From positions 1 to 48,474 of the forward strand of contig JALUBK010000064.1 of the NCBI GenBank assembly GCA_027044945.1: a stretch of 48,474 nucleotides of DNA. Reading direction: 5' to 3'. The notes under the pieces were generated by a model. The model saw nothing but the letters and a program-made list of their open reading frames with translations, did not search any database and had not been told where the DNA came from. Shown here in pieces: positions 7,913 through 16,247 of this stretch (its first letter is position 1; each line of letters begins with the position of its first letter). A program made the translations under genes and the position numbers. This DNA comes from Campylobacterales bacterium (lineage in GTDB: Bacteria; Campylobacterota; Campylobacteria; Campylobacterales; JALSKU01).

Positions 7913-9604
7913 TTATTCCTTAAAATCTAACATCATATTATATAATGTTCCACCTGCGGGAACCATTGGTAAAACATCTTCAAGTCTATCAATAACGACA
8001 TCTATTAAAGCAACTTTTCCACTTTTGATTGATTTGTCCAATGCTTCTTCAAATTCTTCTTTTGTTTTACATCTAAAACCAACTCCGCCAAAACTTTCTG
8101 CCAATTTAACAAAATCAGGTTGCATTGAAAGGTCTGTTGAAGCATATCTTTTGTCATAAAAAAATGTTTGCCATTGTCTTACCATACCCAAATAATTATT
8201 ATTTAAAATAATATTTATAACAGGAATTTTGCTTTCTACTGCACTCATTAACTCTTGTATATTCATCAAAATTGAACCATCTCCTGAAAAGTTAATGCTT
8301 ATTTTATCTTCTTTTGCTTTTTTAACTCCCATAGCAGCAGGAAGACCAAACCCCATAGTTCCAAGTCCGCCACTTGTTATAAATTGTCTTGGTTTAGTAA
8401 AAGGATAAAATTGAGAAGTCCACATTTGATGCTGTCCAACATCAGTTGTTATAATGGCTTTATCTCCAAGAATTTCACCAACTTTTTTTATAACCCACTG
8501 AGGTTTTATAACTTTATCACTATCTTCAAAAGTTAGAGGATGAATTTCATTGTATCTTTTTAAAAGTTCTATCCAAGGTAAAAATTTTTCTTTTTTAATT
8601 TTATCTTTAATTCTTGAAATACTATCTTCTAAAACATTTTTTATATCTCCAACAATAGGAATATCGATATCTACCAATTTTCCGATGCTACTAGGGTCTA
8701 TATCTATATGAATTATTTTCGCTTGTTTGCCAAATTCGCTAAGTCTTCCAGTAACTCTATCATCAAATCTTGCTCCAACTGCTATTATCAAATCAGCTTC
8801 ACTCATGGCCATATTTGCTGCATAACTTCCATGCATTCCAAGCATTCCAAGAAGAAGAGGATGGTCATAAGGTAACGAACCTCTTGCCATAAGTGTCTCT
8901 ACTGCCGGAATACCAGTGATGTCAACAAATTTTCTTATCTGTTTTGTTGCACTTGAGTTCATAATTCCGCCACCTAAATAAAGAATAGGTTTTTGAGATT
9001 GAGTTATCAAGTCTATAGCTTTTTTTATTTGTCTTGGATTGCCTTTATAGTTTGGTTTATATGTTTTTAATTTTATTGATTTTGGATAAACAAATTCTCC
9101 TATTTGGGCTGTAACATCTTTTGGTAAATCAATATGAACTGGTCCCGGTCTTCCTGTTCTTGCTATATAAAAAGCTTCTTTTAAAATACGAGGAAGTTCG
9201 TTTACATCTTTTACTAAAAAATTATGTTTTGTGCATGGTCTGCTTATACCAACAGCATCTATCTCTTGAAAAGCATCTGTGCCTATCATTGTTATAGGAA
9301 CTTGACCACTGATAACTACTATCGGAACAGAATCCATATAAGCCGTAGCAAGACCAGTAACTGCATTTGTAAAACCTGGTCCGCTTGTAACAAATGCTAC
9401 ACCGACATCACCTTTTGCTCTAGCATATCCATCTGCTGCATGAATAGCTGCTTGTTCGTGTCTTGTTAAAATATGTTCAAAATAATTTTGTTTATAAATT
9501 TCATCATAAACATTCATGATAGCACCACCCGGATAACCAAAAACAGTTGTTACACCTTCTTTATGCAATGCTTCTATTACCATTTGTGAGCCTGAGAGTT
9601 GCAT
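7913..9604 (-). CDS. ilvB: Acetolactate synthase large (catalytic) subunit
   Basis: 563 aa, typical. It is ThDP- and FAD-dependent and forms acetolactate or acetohydroxybutyrate, the first step of valine, leucine and isoleucine synthesis. The catalytic glutamate lies in TRHEQAAIHAADGYAR (about 48-63). The ThDP-binding GDGS...NN motif is at about 438-467 (FSGDGSILMN through ILNNNYLGM). The start has a strong GGAG site. ThDP made by the neighbouring thi operon is its cofactor, though the two are transcribed separately. Confidence 0.96.
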   Translation of the reverse strand: MQLSGSQMVIEALHKEGVTTVFGYPGGAIMNVYDEIYKQNYFEHILTRHEQAAIHAADGYARAKGDVGVAFVTSGPGFTNAVTGLATAYMDSVPIVVISGQVPITMIGTDAFQEIDAVGISRPCTKHNFLVKDVNELPRILKEAFYIARTGRPGPVHIDLPKDVTAQIGEFVYPKSIKLKTYKPNYKGNPRQIKKAIDLITQSQKPILYLGGGIMNSSATKQIRKFVDITGIPAVETLMARGSLPYDHPLLLGMLGMHGSYAANMAMSEADLIIAVGARFDDRVTGRLSEFGKQAKIIHIDIDPSSIGKLVDIDIPIVGDIKNVLEDSISRIKDKIKKEKFLPWIELLKRYNEIHPLTFEDSDKVIKPQWVIKKVGEILGDKAIITTDVGQHQMWTSQFYPFTKPRQFITSGGLGTMGFGLPAAMGVKKAKEDKISINFSGDGSILMNIQELMSAVESKIPVINIILNNNYLGMVRQWQTFFYDKRYASTDLSMQPDFVKLAESFGGVGFRCKTKEEFEEALDKSIKSGKVALIDVVIDRLEDVLPMVPAGGTLYNMMLDFKE

Positions 9605-9694
9605 TTTGCTCTCCTTTTTTATTTTTATATTATTACCGATTGTGGAAATAAAGTCATGTATTATATCAAAATAAAATAAATCAGTGCTTATCGT

Positions 9695-10633
9695 TTAAGT
9701 TTTTGATGCATTAACAATTGAATCCAATTTTGAATTTTCATTACATTTTGCTATGGCTAATCCTTCTCTAAGTCCATCATCAATAACAATCATTTCATCA
9801 AAATCAGCCAATTTTAATATATGTAGCAAAATAGCAATTCCACTAAATATTAAATCTGCCCTGCCTACTCCGATCCATTTATTTCTATTTTCTTCATCCA
9901 TAGATAAAAGTTTTTGTAATAATTCTTGAATCTCTTTTGTGTTTAATCTTGTTCCTGTAATTTGATCATGAGAATAATGTTTATAATCAATCCCTTTTTT
10001 GAAAGCAGCTAAAGTGGTGGCTGTTCCTGCTGTGCTGACAAATATTTTTGGTTTTTTAAAAGTTTTATATAATTCTTCAATAAACTTTTTTATTTCATCT
10101 GTTTCGTTTTCCAAACTATTTTTAACTTCTTCAAAAGAGTTGTATTTTTGAGTTATTGTAACAATTCCTATATTAGAACTTTTTATAAATGCTCTATCAT
10201 CTTTTTTTATATACAATTCACTAGAACCTCCACCCAAATCCAAAAGTATAAAATCTTTATATTCAAAATCAATTTTTTTAAGAGTTTCACTAACCGCAAG
10301 AGCTGTCCAATCCGCTTCCTGTGTTCCACTAATAATTTTAAATTCAATGCCAGTTTCTTTTTTAATTTTATTTATAACTTTATCACTATTTGATGCCAAT
10401 CTTAAGGCGGCAGTTGTAACAGCAACAACTTCATCGCTTGAAAAATCTATACATTTTTTTGCTTCTTCTAATGCTTGAATTATTCTGTTTATTGTATTTT
10501 TATTTATTTCTCCGGTTTTTTGCAATCCATCTGCGGTTTTTACTGTTTTTTCATATTCTTTGATTCTTTTTTTAGTTTCACAATCAAGTTGAACTATTCG
10601 TAATGTATTTGATCCCAAATCACAAGCTATCAT
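9695..10633 (-). CDS. Ppx/GppA-family exopolyphosphatase / pppGpp phosphohydrolase
   Basis: 312 aa actin-fold phosphatase, the short form without a C-terminal HD domain. Phosphate-binding motifs are DLGSNTLR (5-12), ILLDLGGGSSELY (about 138-150) and STAGTATTLAA (about 200-210), with VIDDGLREGLAI near the C-terminus. It degrades polyphosphate or converts pppGpp to ppGpp; the two activities cannot be told apart here. It lies 11 bases downstream of pdxJ and 90 bases before ilvB. Confidence 0.88.
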   Translation of the reverse strand: MIACDLGSNTLRIVQLDCETKKRIKEYEKTVKTADGLQKTGEINKNTINRIIQALEEAKKCIDFSSDEVVAVTTAALRLASNSDKVINKIKKETGIEFKIISGTQEADWTALAVSETLKKIDFEYKDFILLDLGGGSSELYIKKDDRAFIKSSNIGIVTITQKYNSFEEVKNSLENETDEIKKFIEELYKTFKKPKIFVSTAGTATTLAAFKKGIDYKHYSHDQITGTRLNTKEIQELLQKLLSMDEENRNKWIGVGRADLIFSGIAILLHILKLADFDEMIVIDDGLREGLAIAKCNENSKLDSIVNASKT

Positions 10634-10644
10634 ATCTTACCTTC

Positions 10645-11424
10645 TTATTTAACAATTTTTATCATATCACTCACAGCTTTTTGGAATCCTATCCAAATGC
10701 TTCTTGCTATTATACATTGTCCGATATTAAGTTCTTCAATATCTTTAATATTTGCCACATCTTTTACATTTTGATAATTAAGTCCATGACCTGCTGCCAC
10801 TTTCAATCCAAAATTTTTAGCTTCTTGTGATGCGATGACTAATTGCTCAAGAGCATTTTTTAACATTTTTTTCAGCTCTCTTCTTTGGATATCTAACTCT
10901 TTTATGCTATTTCTGTTATATTTTAAATTGCTATATAACATTGAATGAATATTTGCATATTTTCCAGTATGAAGTTCTACCCAATCAACCATTAAAATTT
11001 TAGAAGCTCTTATCATTTCGATTGTCGGATCAATAAACAAAGAAACTTCTATATCGTTTGCTTTTAAAAAATTAACAACACTGTCAATTTTTTCATGATA
11101 AGTTGGGATATCCAATCCCCCTTCTGTTGTAACTTCTTCTCTTTTTTCTGGAACTATTGTTGCTCGATGAGGTTTTAATTTTACAACTGTTTCTATAATA
11201 TCAGGATTTATCGAGCATTCGAGATTTATTGGAAGTTGAGAATTTTCTATAATTCTTCTTACATCATTATCATCAATATGCCTTCTATCTTCTCTTAAAT
11301 GAATAGTTATTTGATCAGCTCCTGCTAATCTTGCTAAAGACAAAGCATCAACAGGATCAGGGTCTTGAACTTTTCTAGCTTCTCTTAAAACTGCTATATG
11401 ATCAATATTTACTCCCAAAGTCAT
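10645..11424 (-). CDS. pdxJ: Pyridoxine 5'-phosphate synthase
   Basis: 259 aa. PdxJ closes the ring between deoxyxylulose phosphate and the PdxA product to give PNP. Family motifs: GVNIDHIAVLREAR (4-17), DPVDAL (about 23-28), TIHLREDRRHI (about 39-49), NLECSINP (about 73-80), ELHTGKYAN (about 150-158) and AAGHGLNYQNV (about 209-219). It is divergent from pdxA across a 63-base intergenic region, so both pathway genes can be controlled together. Confidence 0.96.
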   Translation of the reverse strand: MTLGVNIDHIAVLREARKVQDPDPVDALSLARLAGADQITIHLREDRRHIDDNDVRRIIENSQLPINLECSINPDIIETVVKLKPHRATIVPEKREEVTTEGGLDIPTYHEKIDSVVNFLKANDIEVSLFIDPTIEMIRASKILMVDWVELHTGKYANIHSMLYSNLKYNRNSIKELDIQRRELKKMLKNALEQLVIASQEAKNFGLKVAAGHGLNYQNVKDVANIKDIEELNIGQCIIARSIWIGFQKAVSDMIKIVK

Positions 11425-11461
11425 TTTATGCTCCTTGTTAATATTAGACTTTTTGTGGTAT

Positions 11462-11467
11462 TATAAC
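11462..11467 (+). promoter_or_regulatory. -10 box of pdxA within the pdxJ-pdxA divergent region
   Basis: TGGTATTATAAC carries TATAAC with an extended TGG context about 20 bases before the TTG start of pdxA. The leader would be short. The same 63 bases must also hold the pdxJ promoter on the other strand. Confidence 0.45.
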
Positions 11468-11487
11468 ATAAAAAATAGGAGAGTATT

Positions 11488-12396
11488 TTGAAGATTGCTA
11501 TTAGTATTGGAGATTTAAATGGAATTGGATTGGAGATTGCATTAAGAGCTCACAAAAAAGTAAAAAAGATTTGCAAACCTATTTATTGTATAGATAAAAG
11601 TATGCTTATCCAAGGCTCTAAAAAACTTAATATCAAAATCCCACAAGATTTTAAAACTTGTAGTGTTGGTAATAATTTTACTATAAACCCCGGAATTGTC
11701 TCTAAAAAAAGTGGTTATTACTCTTTTCTATCATTCAAAAAAGCTATATCTTTGGCAAAAAAAAATGAAGTAAAAGCTATCGTTACTCTTCCTATAAACA
11801 AAGAAGCTTGGAATAAAGCTGGTATTTCCTATAAGGGGCATACAGAAGTTTTAAGTGATATTTTTCAAAAAGAAGCTATCATGATGATAGGATGTTCTAA
11901 AATGTTCGCTTGTTTATTTACTCAACATATTCCGATAAAAGAAGTTTCAAAAAGAGTTAAACAAACTCAACTTTTTAATTTTTTTGTTGATTTGGAAAAT
12001 TCTATAAAAGCAAAAAAAATAGCTGTTTTAGGACTCAATCCTCATGCAGGAGATAATGGAGTTATAGGAGATGAAGAAAAACAAATATCAAAAGCTATCG
12101 AAAAAGCAAATAAATTTTTCAAAAAAAATATATTTTACGGTCCGTTGGTTCCTGATGCTACTTTTAGTCCAAAAAATAGAAAAAAAATAAAATATTTTGT
12201 AGCTATGTATCATGATGAAGGATTGATACCTATTAAAGCTTTATATTTTGAAGATAGTATAAATGTTAGTTTAAACTTACCTATTATTAGGACTTCAGTT
12301 GATCATGGAACAGCTTTTGATATAGCTTATAAAAATAAACACCCTTCAATAAAAAGCTATATTAATGCAATCAAAGAGGCTTTACTATTGTCATAA
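11488..12396 (+). CDS. pdxA: 4-hydroxythreonine-4-phosphate dehydrogenase
   Basis: 302 aa, somewhat shorter than the roughly 330 aa of most PdxA. It starts with TTG behind AGGAGAG, and no upstream in-frame alternative is better. It oxidises 4-phosphohydroxythreonine in vitamin B6 synthesis. Seen: SIGDLNGIGLEI (6-17), the metal-ligand region SYKGHTEV (about 114-121), LNPHAGDNGVIGDEE (about 182-196), YHDEGLIPIKAL (about 246-257) and TSVDHGTAFDIA (about 270-281). The missing length lies in the N-terminal half loops, while active-site motifs are complete. Confidence 0.95.
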   Translation: MKIAISIGDLNGIGLEIALRAHKKVKKICKPIYCIDKSMLIQGSKKLNIKIPQDFKTCSVGNNFTINPGIVSKKSGYYSFLSFKKAISLAKKNEVKAIVTLPINKEAWNKAGISYKGHTEVLSDIFQKEAIMMIGCSKMFACLFTQHIPIKEVSKRVKQTQLFNFFVDLENSIKAKKIAVLGLNPHAGDNGVIGDEEKQISKAIEKANKFFKKNIFYGPLVPDATFSPKNRKKIKYFVAMYHDEGLIPIKALYFEDSINVSLNLPIIRTSVDHGTAFDIAYKNKHPSIKSYINAIKEALLLS

Positions 12397-13176
12397 TTTA
12401 ATTTCTAAACCAATAGGACAATGATCGCTTCCTGTGATATTTTGAAGAATTTTAGCATCTATGATGTTTTCTTTTAAATCATCACTAACAAAAAAATAAT
12501 CTATTCTCCAGCCGGCATTATTTTTTCTGGCATTAAATTTATATGACCACCAAGTGTATTGTTGTTCTATCTCACCATTTATATATCTAAAAGTATCAAC
12601 ATATCCCAAATCTATCATTTTATCAATCCAAGCTCTTTCAATAGGTAAAAATCCAGAGTTTTTTTCATTAGCTTTTGGTCTTTTTAAATCTATGGGTTTA
12701 TGAGCAATATTGAAATCTCCACAAACTATGATGGATTTACTCTCTTTTCTTAAATCCTCGGCATATTGTAAAAATCTATCATAAAATTCAAGTTTATATC
12801 GAAGTCTCTCTTCGCTCATTTGACCATTTGGAAAGTAAATATTAAAAAATGCTATATTATATTTATCTGTTTTAAAATGTATTTCGTTTATTCTACCCTC
12901 TTTTAAAGTATCAATATCCCAACCATTGCTTTCGTAATACGGCTCTACATCACAATACAAAGCAACTCCATGCCTTCCAGCAATAGTTGCAGAATTTACA
13001 TAAAGATGCTTAAAAGTTTTATCAAATAAAGTAGCAGGAATTTGCTCTTTTTTTGCTTTTATCTCTTCAAGAGCAAGAAAATCAACTTTTACATCATCTA
13101 TCCATCTTAATGCACCTTTTTTATCAATCGCTCTTATACCATTTACATTCCATGAGATAAAATCATAGGTTTTCAT
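12391..13176 (-). CDS. xth: Exodeoxyribonuclease III (AP endonuclease)
   Basis: 261 aa endonuclease/exonuclease/phosphatase fold enzyme for abasic-site repair. Motifs: SWNVNGIRA (8-16), LALEEIKA (about 34-41; metal ligand Glu), IYFPNG (about 113-118), VCGDFNIAHKPIDL (about 151-164) and the C-terminal GSDHCPIGLE (about 249-258) with the catalytic His. Its end overlaps the convergent pdxA end by six bases. Confidence 0.95.
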   Translation of the reverse strand: MKTYDFISWNVNGIRAIDKKGALRWIDDVKVDFLALEEIKAKKEQIPATLFDKTFKHLYVNSATIAGRHGVALYCDVEPYYESNGWDIDTLKEGRINEIHFKTDKYNIAFFNIYFPNGQMSEERLRYKLEFYDRFLQYAEDLRKESKSIIVCGDFNIAHKPIDLKRPKANEKNSGFLPIERAWIDKMIDLGYVDTFRYINGEIEQQYTWWSYKFNARKNNAGWRIDYFFVSDDLKENIIDAKILQNITGSDHCPIGLEIKL

Positions 13177-13282
13177 TTTTATTCCTGTTTTTAATTTTTT
13201 TAAAAAAGTATAACATAAATAAAGTTTAATTTAATATCATAAATAGTAAAATTAGATAAAAATTTATATTAAGGGTTAAAAT

Positions 13283-14863
13283 ATGAACAATATGAGCTTA
13301 AAAACAATTCTTTTTGGAGCATCTATTGCAATGATTACCGTGATTATTATAATCAGTGGTGTGGGATATGATGGCATCTTAAGTTCAGCAAAAAGTATTA
13401 AGCGAATTCAAAAAGTTGATAATTTTGTAAAAGCAACTTCAGATGCTCAAAAACAAATGTTAAGATTGTTAGATAGAGCCAATGTTAGCTTGGAAGAAAA
13501 GACAGAACAAAAAAAACAAAGATATCTAATTTCTCTTAAAAAAGCGAATACAAAATTAAATTTGGCAATGAGTATAACAAACAATATGGACAAAAGTTTT
13601 CAATCTTCTGTGCAAGAAATGAGAGAAGAGTTAAACGAAATGACAACTTTAATGACATCTAATATTCCAAATAAAGTAGATAAATTAGACGGACTTGGCG
13701 ATAAAATGCTTATCTCTTTTTTCTCTTTAGATAAAAAAGTTTCCAATTTTCAAGAGAATATTAGAAAAAAGAATGATGCTATTATTGCATCTCATAAAAT
13801 AATTATGATTGTTGTGGTTATTATTGGTATTGCCCTTGCATTTATTTTAGCTTTTTATATTTCAAATTTTATCATTAAAAATCTTCAAATTATTCAAGAT
13901 AATGCCGAAGAACTTTCAAGTAGCGATGGAGATTTAACAAAACGAATGCCAATTATTGGAAAAAATGAATTGGGCAAGCTTGCTATAAAAATCAATAATT
14001 TTATCGAAAAGGTGCAAGAAACAGTCCGAAAATCAAAAGAAAATGCAAGCGAAAATGCATCAGTTTCAGCAGAATTATCTGCTACATCTCTTGAAATAGG
14101 ACAAAGAGCTGAAAATGAAGCAACACTTATGGCAAATATGAATAAAAAAGCAAATGAAGCTTTTGAAAATCTTAAAAATACAGTTGAAATTGTTAATAAA
14201 AGTGAAAAAAATGTTACTGTTGCAATGGACATACTAAGTAAAGCAAATGAAAGCATAAATGAAATGCTAAATGATATGTCATCCACAGGTCAAAAAGAGG
14301 AAGAACTTGCACAAAGCATGGATCAACTTGCAAGTGAAGCAACTTCAGTTAAAGATGTTTTAAGTATTATTGGGGATATTGCGGATCAAACAAATCTGCT
14401 TGCATTAAATGCAGCCATAGAAGCGGCTCGAGCAGGTGAATATGGACGAGGTTTTGCTGTAGTTGCAGATGAAGTTAGAAAATTGGCAGAACGCACACAA
14501 AAATCTCTTACAGAGATCACGGGAACAATTAATCTTGTTTTACAATCCATAAATGAAACAAGTTCTCAAATGCAAGAAAATACAAAACAAGTAAATGCAG
14601 CAACTAAAAAAGCAGATATAGTAAATGAGCAAATAACAAATGTAACTGCTGCATTGCAAGATGCAGAAGAAGCAAGTCAAGAATCAGCACAAAGTTCTAA
14701 TTTTATTTCTAATGAAATGAAAAATGTTATAGAAAATATAACCAATGTCACAACTATTTCAACCGAAAATGCTCGTAGTGTAGAAGAGATAGCAGGTGCA
14801 GCTGAACATCTTAGCAAACTTACAGAAGAATTAAACAATACACTTGAACTTTTCAAAGCCTAA
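13283..14863 (+). CDS. Methyl-accepting chemotaxis protein
   Basis: 526 aa transmembrane receptor. TM1 is at about 8-27, an all-helical periplasmic sensor at about 30-170, TM2 at about 172-196, a HAMP-like linker to about 250, then a long coiled-coil signalling domain. The highly conserved hairpin tip [20 protein letters not shown]...[15 protein letters not shown] is at about 367-405. Ligand unknown; no Cache or PAS motif is recognisable. No C-terminal CheR-tethering pentapeptide is seen. It overlaps cheB by 20 bases, so receptor and adaptation enzymes are co-translated. Confidence 0.92.
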   Translation: MNNMSLKTILFGASIAMITVIIIISGVGYDGILSSAKSIKRIQKVDNFVKATSDAQKQMLRLLDRANVSLEEKTEQKKQRYLISLKKANTKLNLAMSITNNMDKSFQSSVQEMREELNEMTTLMTSNIPNKVDKLDGLGDKMLISFFSLDKKVSNFQENIRKKNDAIIASHKIIMIVVVIIGIALAFILAFYISNFIIKNLQIIQDNAEELSSSDGDLTKRMPIIGKNELGKLAIKINNFIEKVQETVRKSKENASENASVSAELSATSLEIGQRAENEATLMANMNKKANEAFENLKNTVEIVNKSEKNVTVAMDILSKANESINEMLNDMSSTGQKEEELAQSMDQLASEATSVKDVLSIIGDIADQTNLLALNAAIEAARAGEYGRGFAVVADEVRKLAERTQKSLTEITGTINLVLQSINETSSQMQENTKQVNAATKKADIVNEQITNVTAALQDAEEASQESAQSSNFISNEMKNVIENITNVTTISTENARSVEEIAGAAEHLSKLTEELNNTLELFKA

Positions 14864-15419
14864 ACTCCTTTTAATAGGTGCCTCCACAGGAGGCCCGGGA
14901 CTTATAGAAAAAATAATTACTTCTCTTAGACAAAAAATTGAGGGAAGTATTATTATTGCTCAACATATGGATAAAATTGCCATTGCTTCTTTTGCAAAAC
15001 GGCTTAATAGAATAAACAAAACAACAGAAGTTGTTTTTTGTGAAACCTCTTGCGAAAATATAAATAATAATACTATCTATCTGCTTAATGATACTGCACG
15101 ACTTGAACAAAGAAATGGATTGATGCTTCAAAAAATTACTGATTTTAAAGGTATTTACCACCCAAACATTGATGAATTATTTTTCTCGGCTAGCAAAATA
15201 ACAAATTATGATATTCAAGCATATTTACTAAGCGGTATTGGATCTGATGGAGCAAAAGGACTTAAAGCATTAAAAGATGCTGGATATTATTGTGTTGCTC
15301 AAGATGAAAAAACATCTATAGTATATGGAATGCCTAAAAGAGCAAAGGAGATTAATGCTGTCTCGTCTGTTCTTTGTATTGAAAAAATAATAAAGGAAAT
15401 AAATGTTTTCTTGGCTTAA
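14844..15419 (+). CDS. cheB: CheB methylesterase (catalytic domain only)
   Basis: 191 aa, lacking the N-terminal receiver domain of enterobacterial CheB, as in C. jejuni. The catalytic triad is visible: S14 in GASTGGP, H41 in AQHM and D135 in GIGSDGAKG. It removes methyl groups from receptors during chemotactic adaptation. The only usable start is a TTG within the end of mcp, without a clear ribosome site, so translational coupling is likely. With no receiver, activity cannot be switched by CheA phosphorylation in the usual way. Confidence 0.92.
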   Translation: MNFSKPKLLLIGASTGGPGLIEKIITSLRQKIEGSIIIAQHMDKIAIASFAKRLNRINKTTEVVFCETSCENINNNTIYLLNDTARLEQRNGLMLQKITDFKGIYHPNIDELFFSASKITNYDIQAYLLSGIGSDGAKGLKALKDAGYYCVAQDEKTSIVYGMPKRAKEINAVSSVLCIEKIIKEINVFLA

Positions 15420-16239
15420 AAAGAAAAAAAAAGATACCTCTTGGATAAATGATACCACAAAAAAGAATTTAAATTTTGATGATAATGATGCAAAAGAATT
15501 GCTTCAAGATATAAAACAAGAATTTGGACTTGATTATGAAAAACAAGAATATATAACACTAAGAAAAATAGAAAGATTTGCTATCAAGAACAACTTATGT
15601 AATTTTATAGAATTAAAAAATGCTTTAAGAAATTCTGCAGAGCTTAAAATAAAGCTAATAAATATGCTTACAGTTGGAGAAACATATTTTTATCGAGAAA
15701 TAGGACATTTGAAAATTTTAGCAGAATATATGAAAGAAAAAAGAGTTCAAAATATTCTTTGTGCTCCTAGTTCAAGTGGCGAAGAAGTATATTCTATCCT
15801 TATATTTCTTAAAGAAATTAACAATGATAATATTCGTATTACAGGTATAGATTTAAACAGTGATGCAATATCGGTTGCACAAAAAGGATGCTATCGTGAG
15901 CGTTCTCTTACTCCATTGCCTCCCAAATTAAGGAATAAATATTTCACCAAAACTGAAAATAAATATTGTATTGATGTTTTATTTAAACAAAATACATATT
16001 TTTTACACCAAAATATTTTTGATGATTCTTTTTTGAAACTTGGAAAATTTGAAGTGATATTTTGCAGAAACATGCTTATATATTTTAATGAAACTCAAAA
16101 GAAAAAAGCTCTTGCAAATATTTATACTCTTTTACCAGTTGGTGGCTTACTTTTTGTAGGACATGCTGATATCTCTTTTGTGCCAAAAGGTTTTATTAAA
16201 AAAATTGCTACAAATGGAAGTTATTATATCAAAAAATAA
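15403..16239 (+). CDS. cheR: CheR chemoreceptor methyltransferase
   Basis: 278 aa. It methylates receptor glutamates using S-adenosylmethionine. Seen: TVGETYFYRE (about 89-98), the SAM-binding segment LCAPSSSGEEVYSI (about 120-133), ITGIDLNSDAI (about 147-157) and the FCRNMLIYF motif (about 221-229). The ATG has AAAGGA upstream and lies within the end of cheB (17-base overlap). It completes an mcp-cheB-cheR adaptation operon. Confidence 0.94.
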   Translation: MFSWLKKKKKDTSWINDTTKKNLNFDDNDAKELLQDIKQEFGLDYEKQEYITLRKIERFAIKNNLCNFIELKNALRNSAELKIKLINMLTVGETYFYREIGHLKILAEYMKEKRVQNILCAPSSSGEEVYSILIFLKEINNDNIRITGIDLNSDAISVAQKGCYRERSLTPLPPKLRNKYFTKTENKYCIDVLFKQNTYFLHQNIFDDSFLKLGKFEVIFCRNMLIYFNETQKKKALANIYTLLPVGGLLFVGHADISFVPKGFIKKIATNGSYYIKK

Positions 16240-16247
16240 TTACCTCT

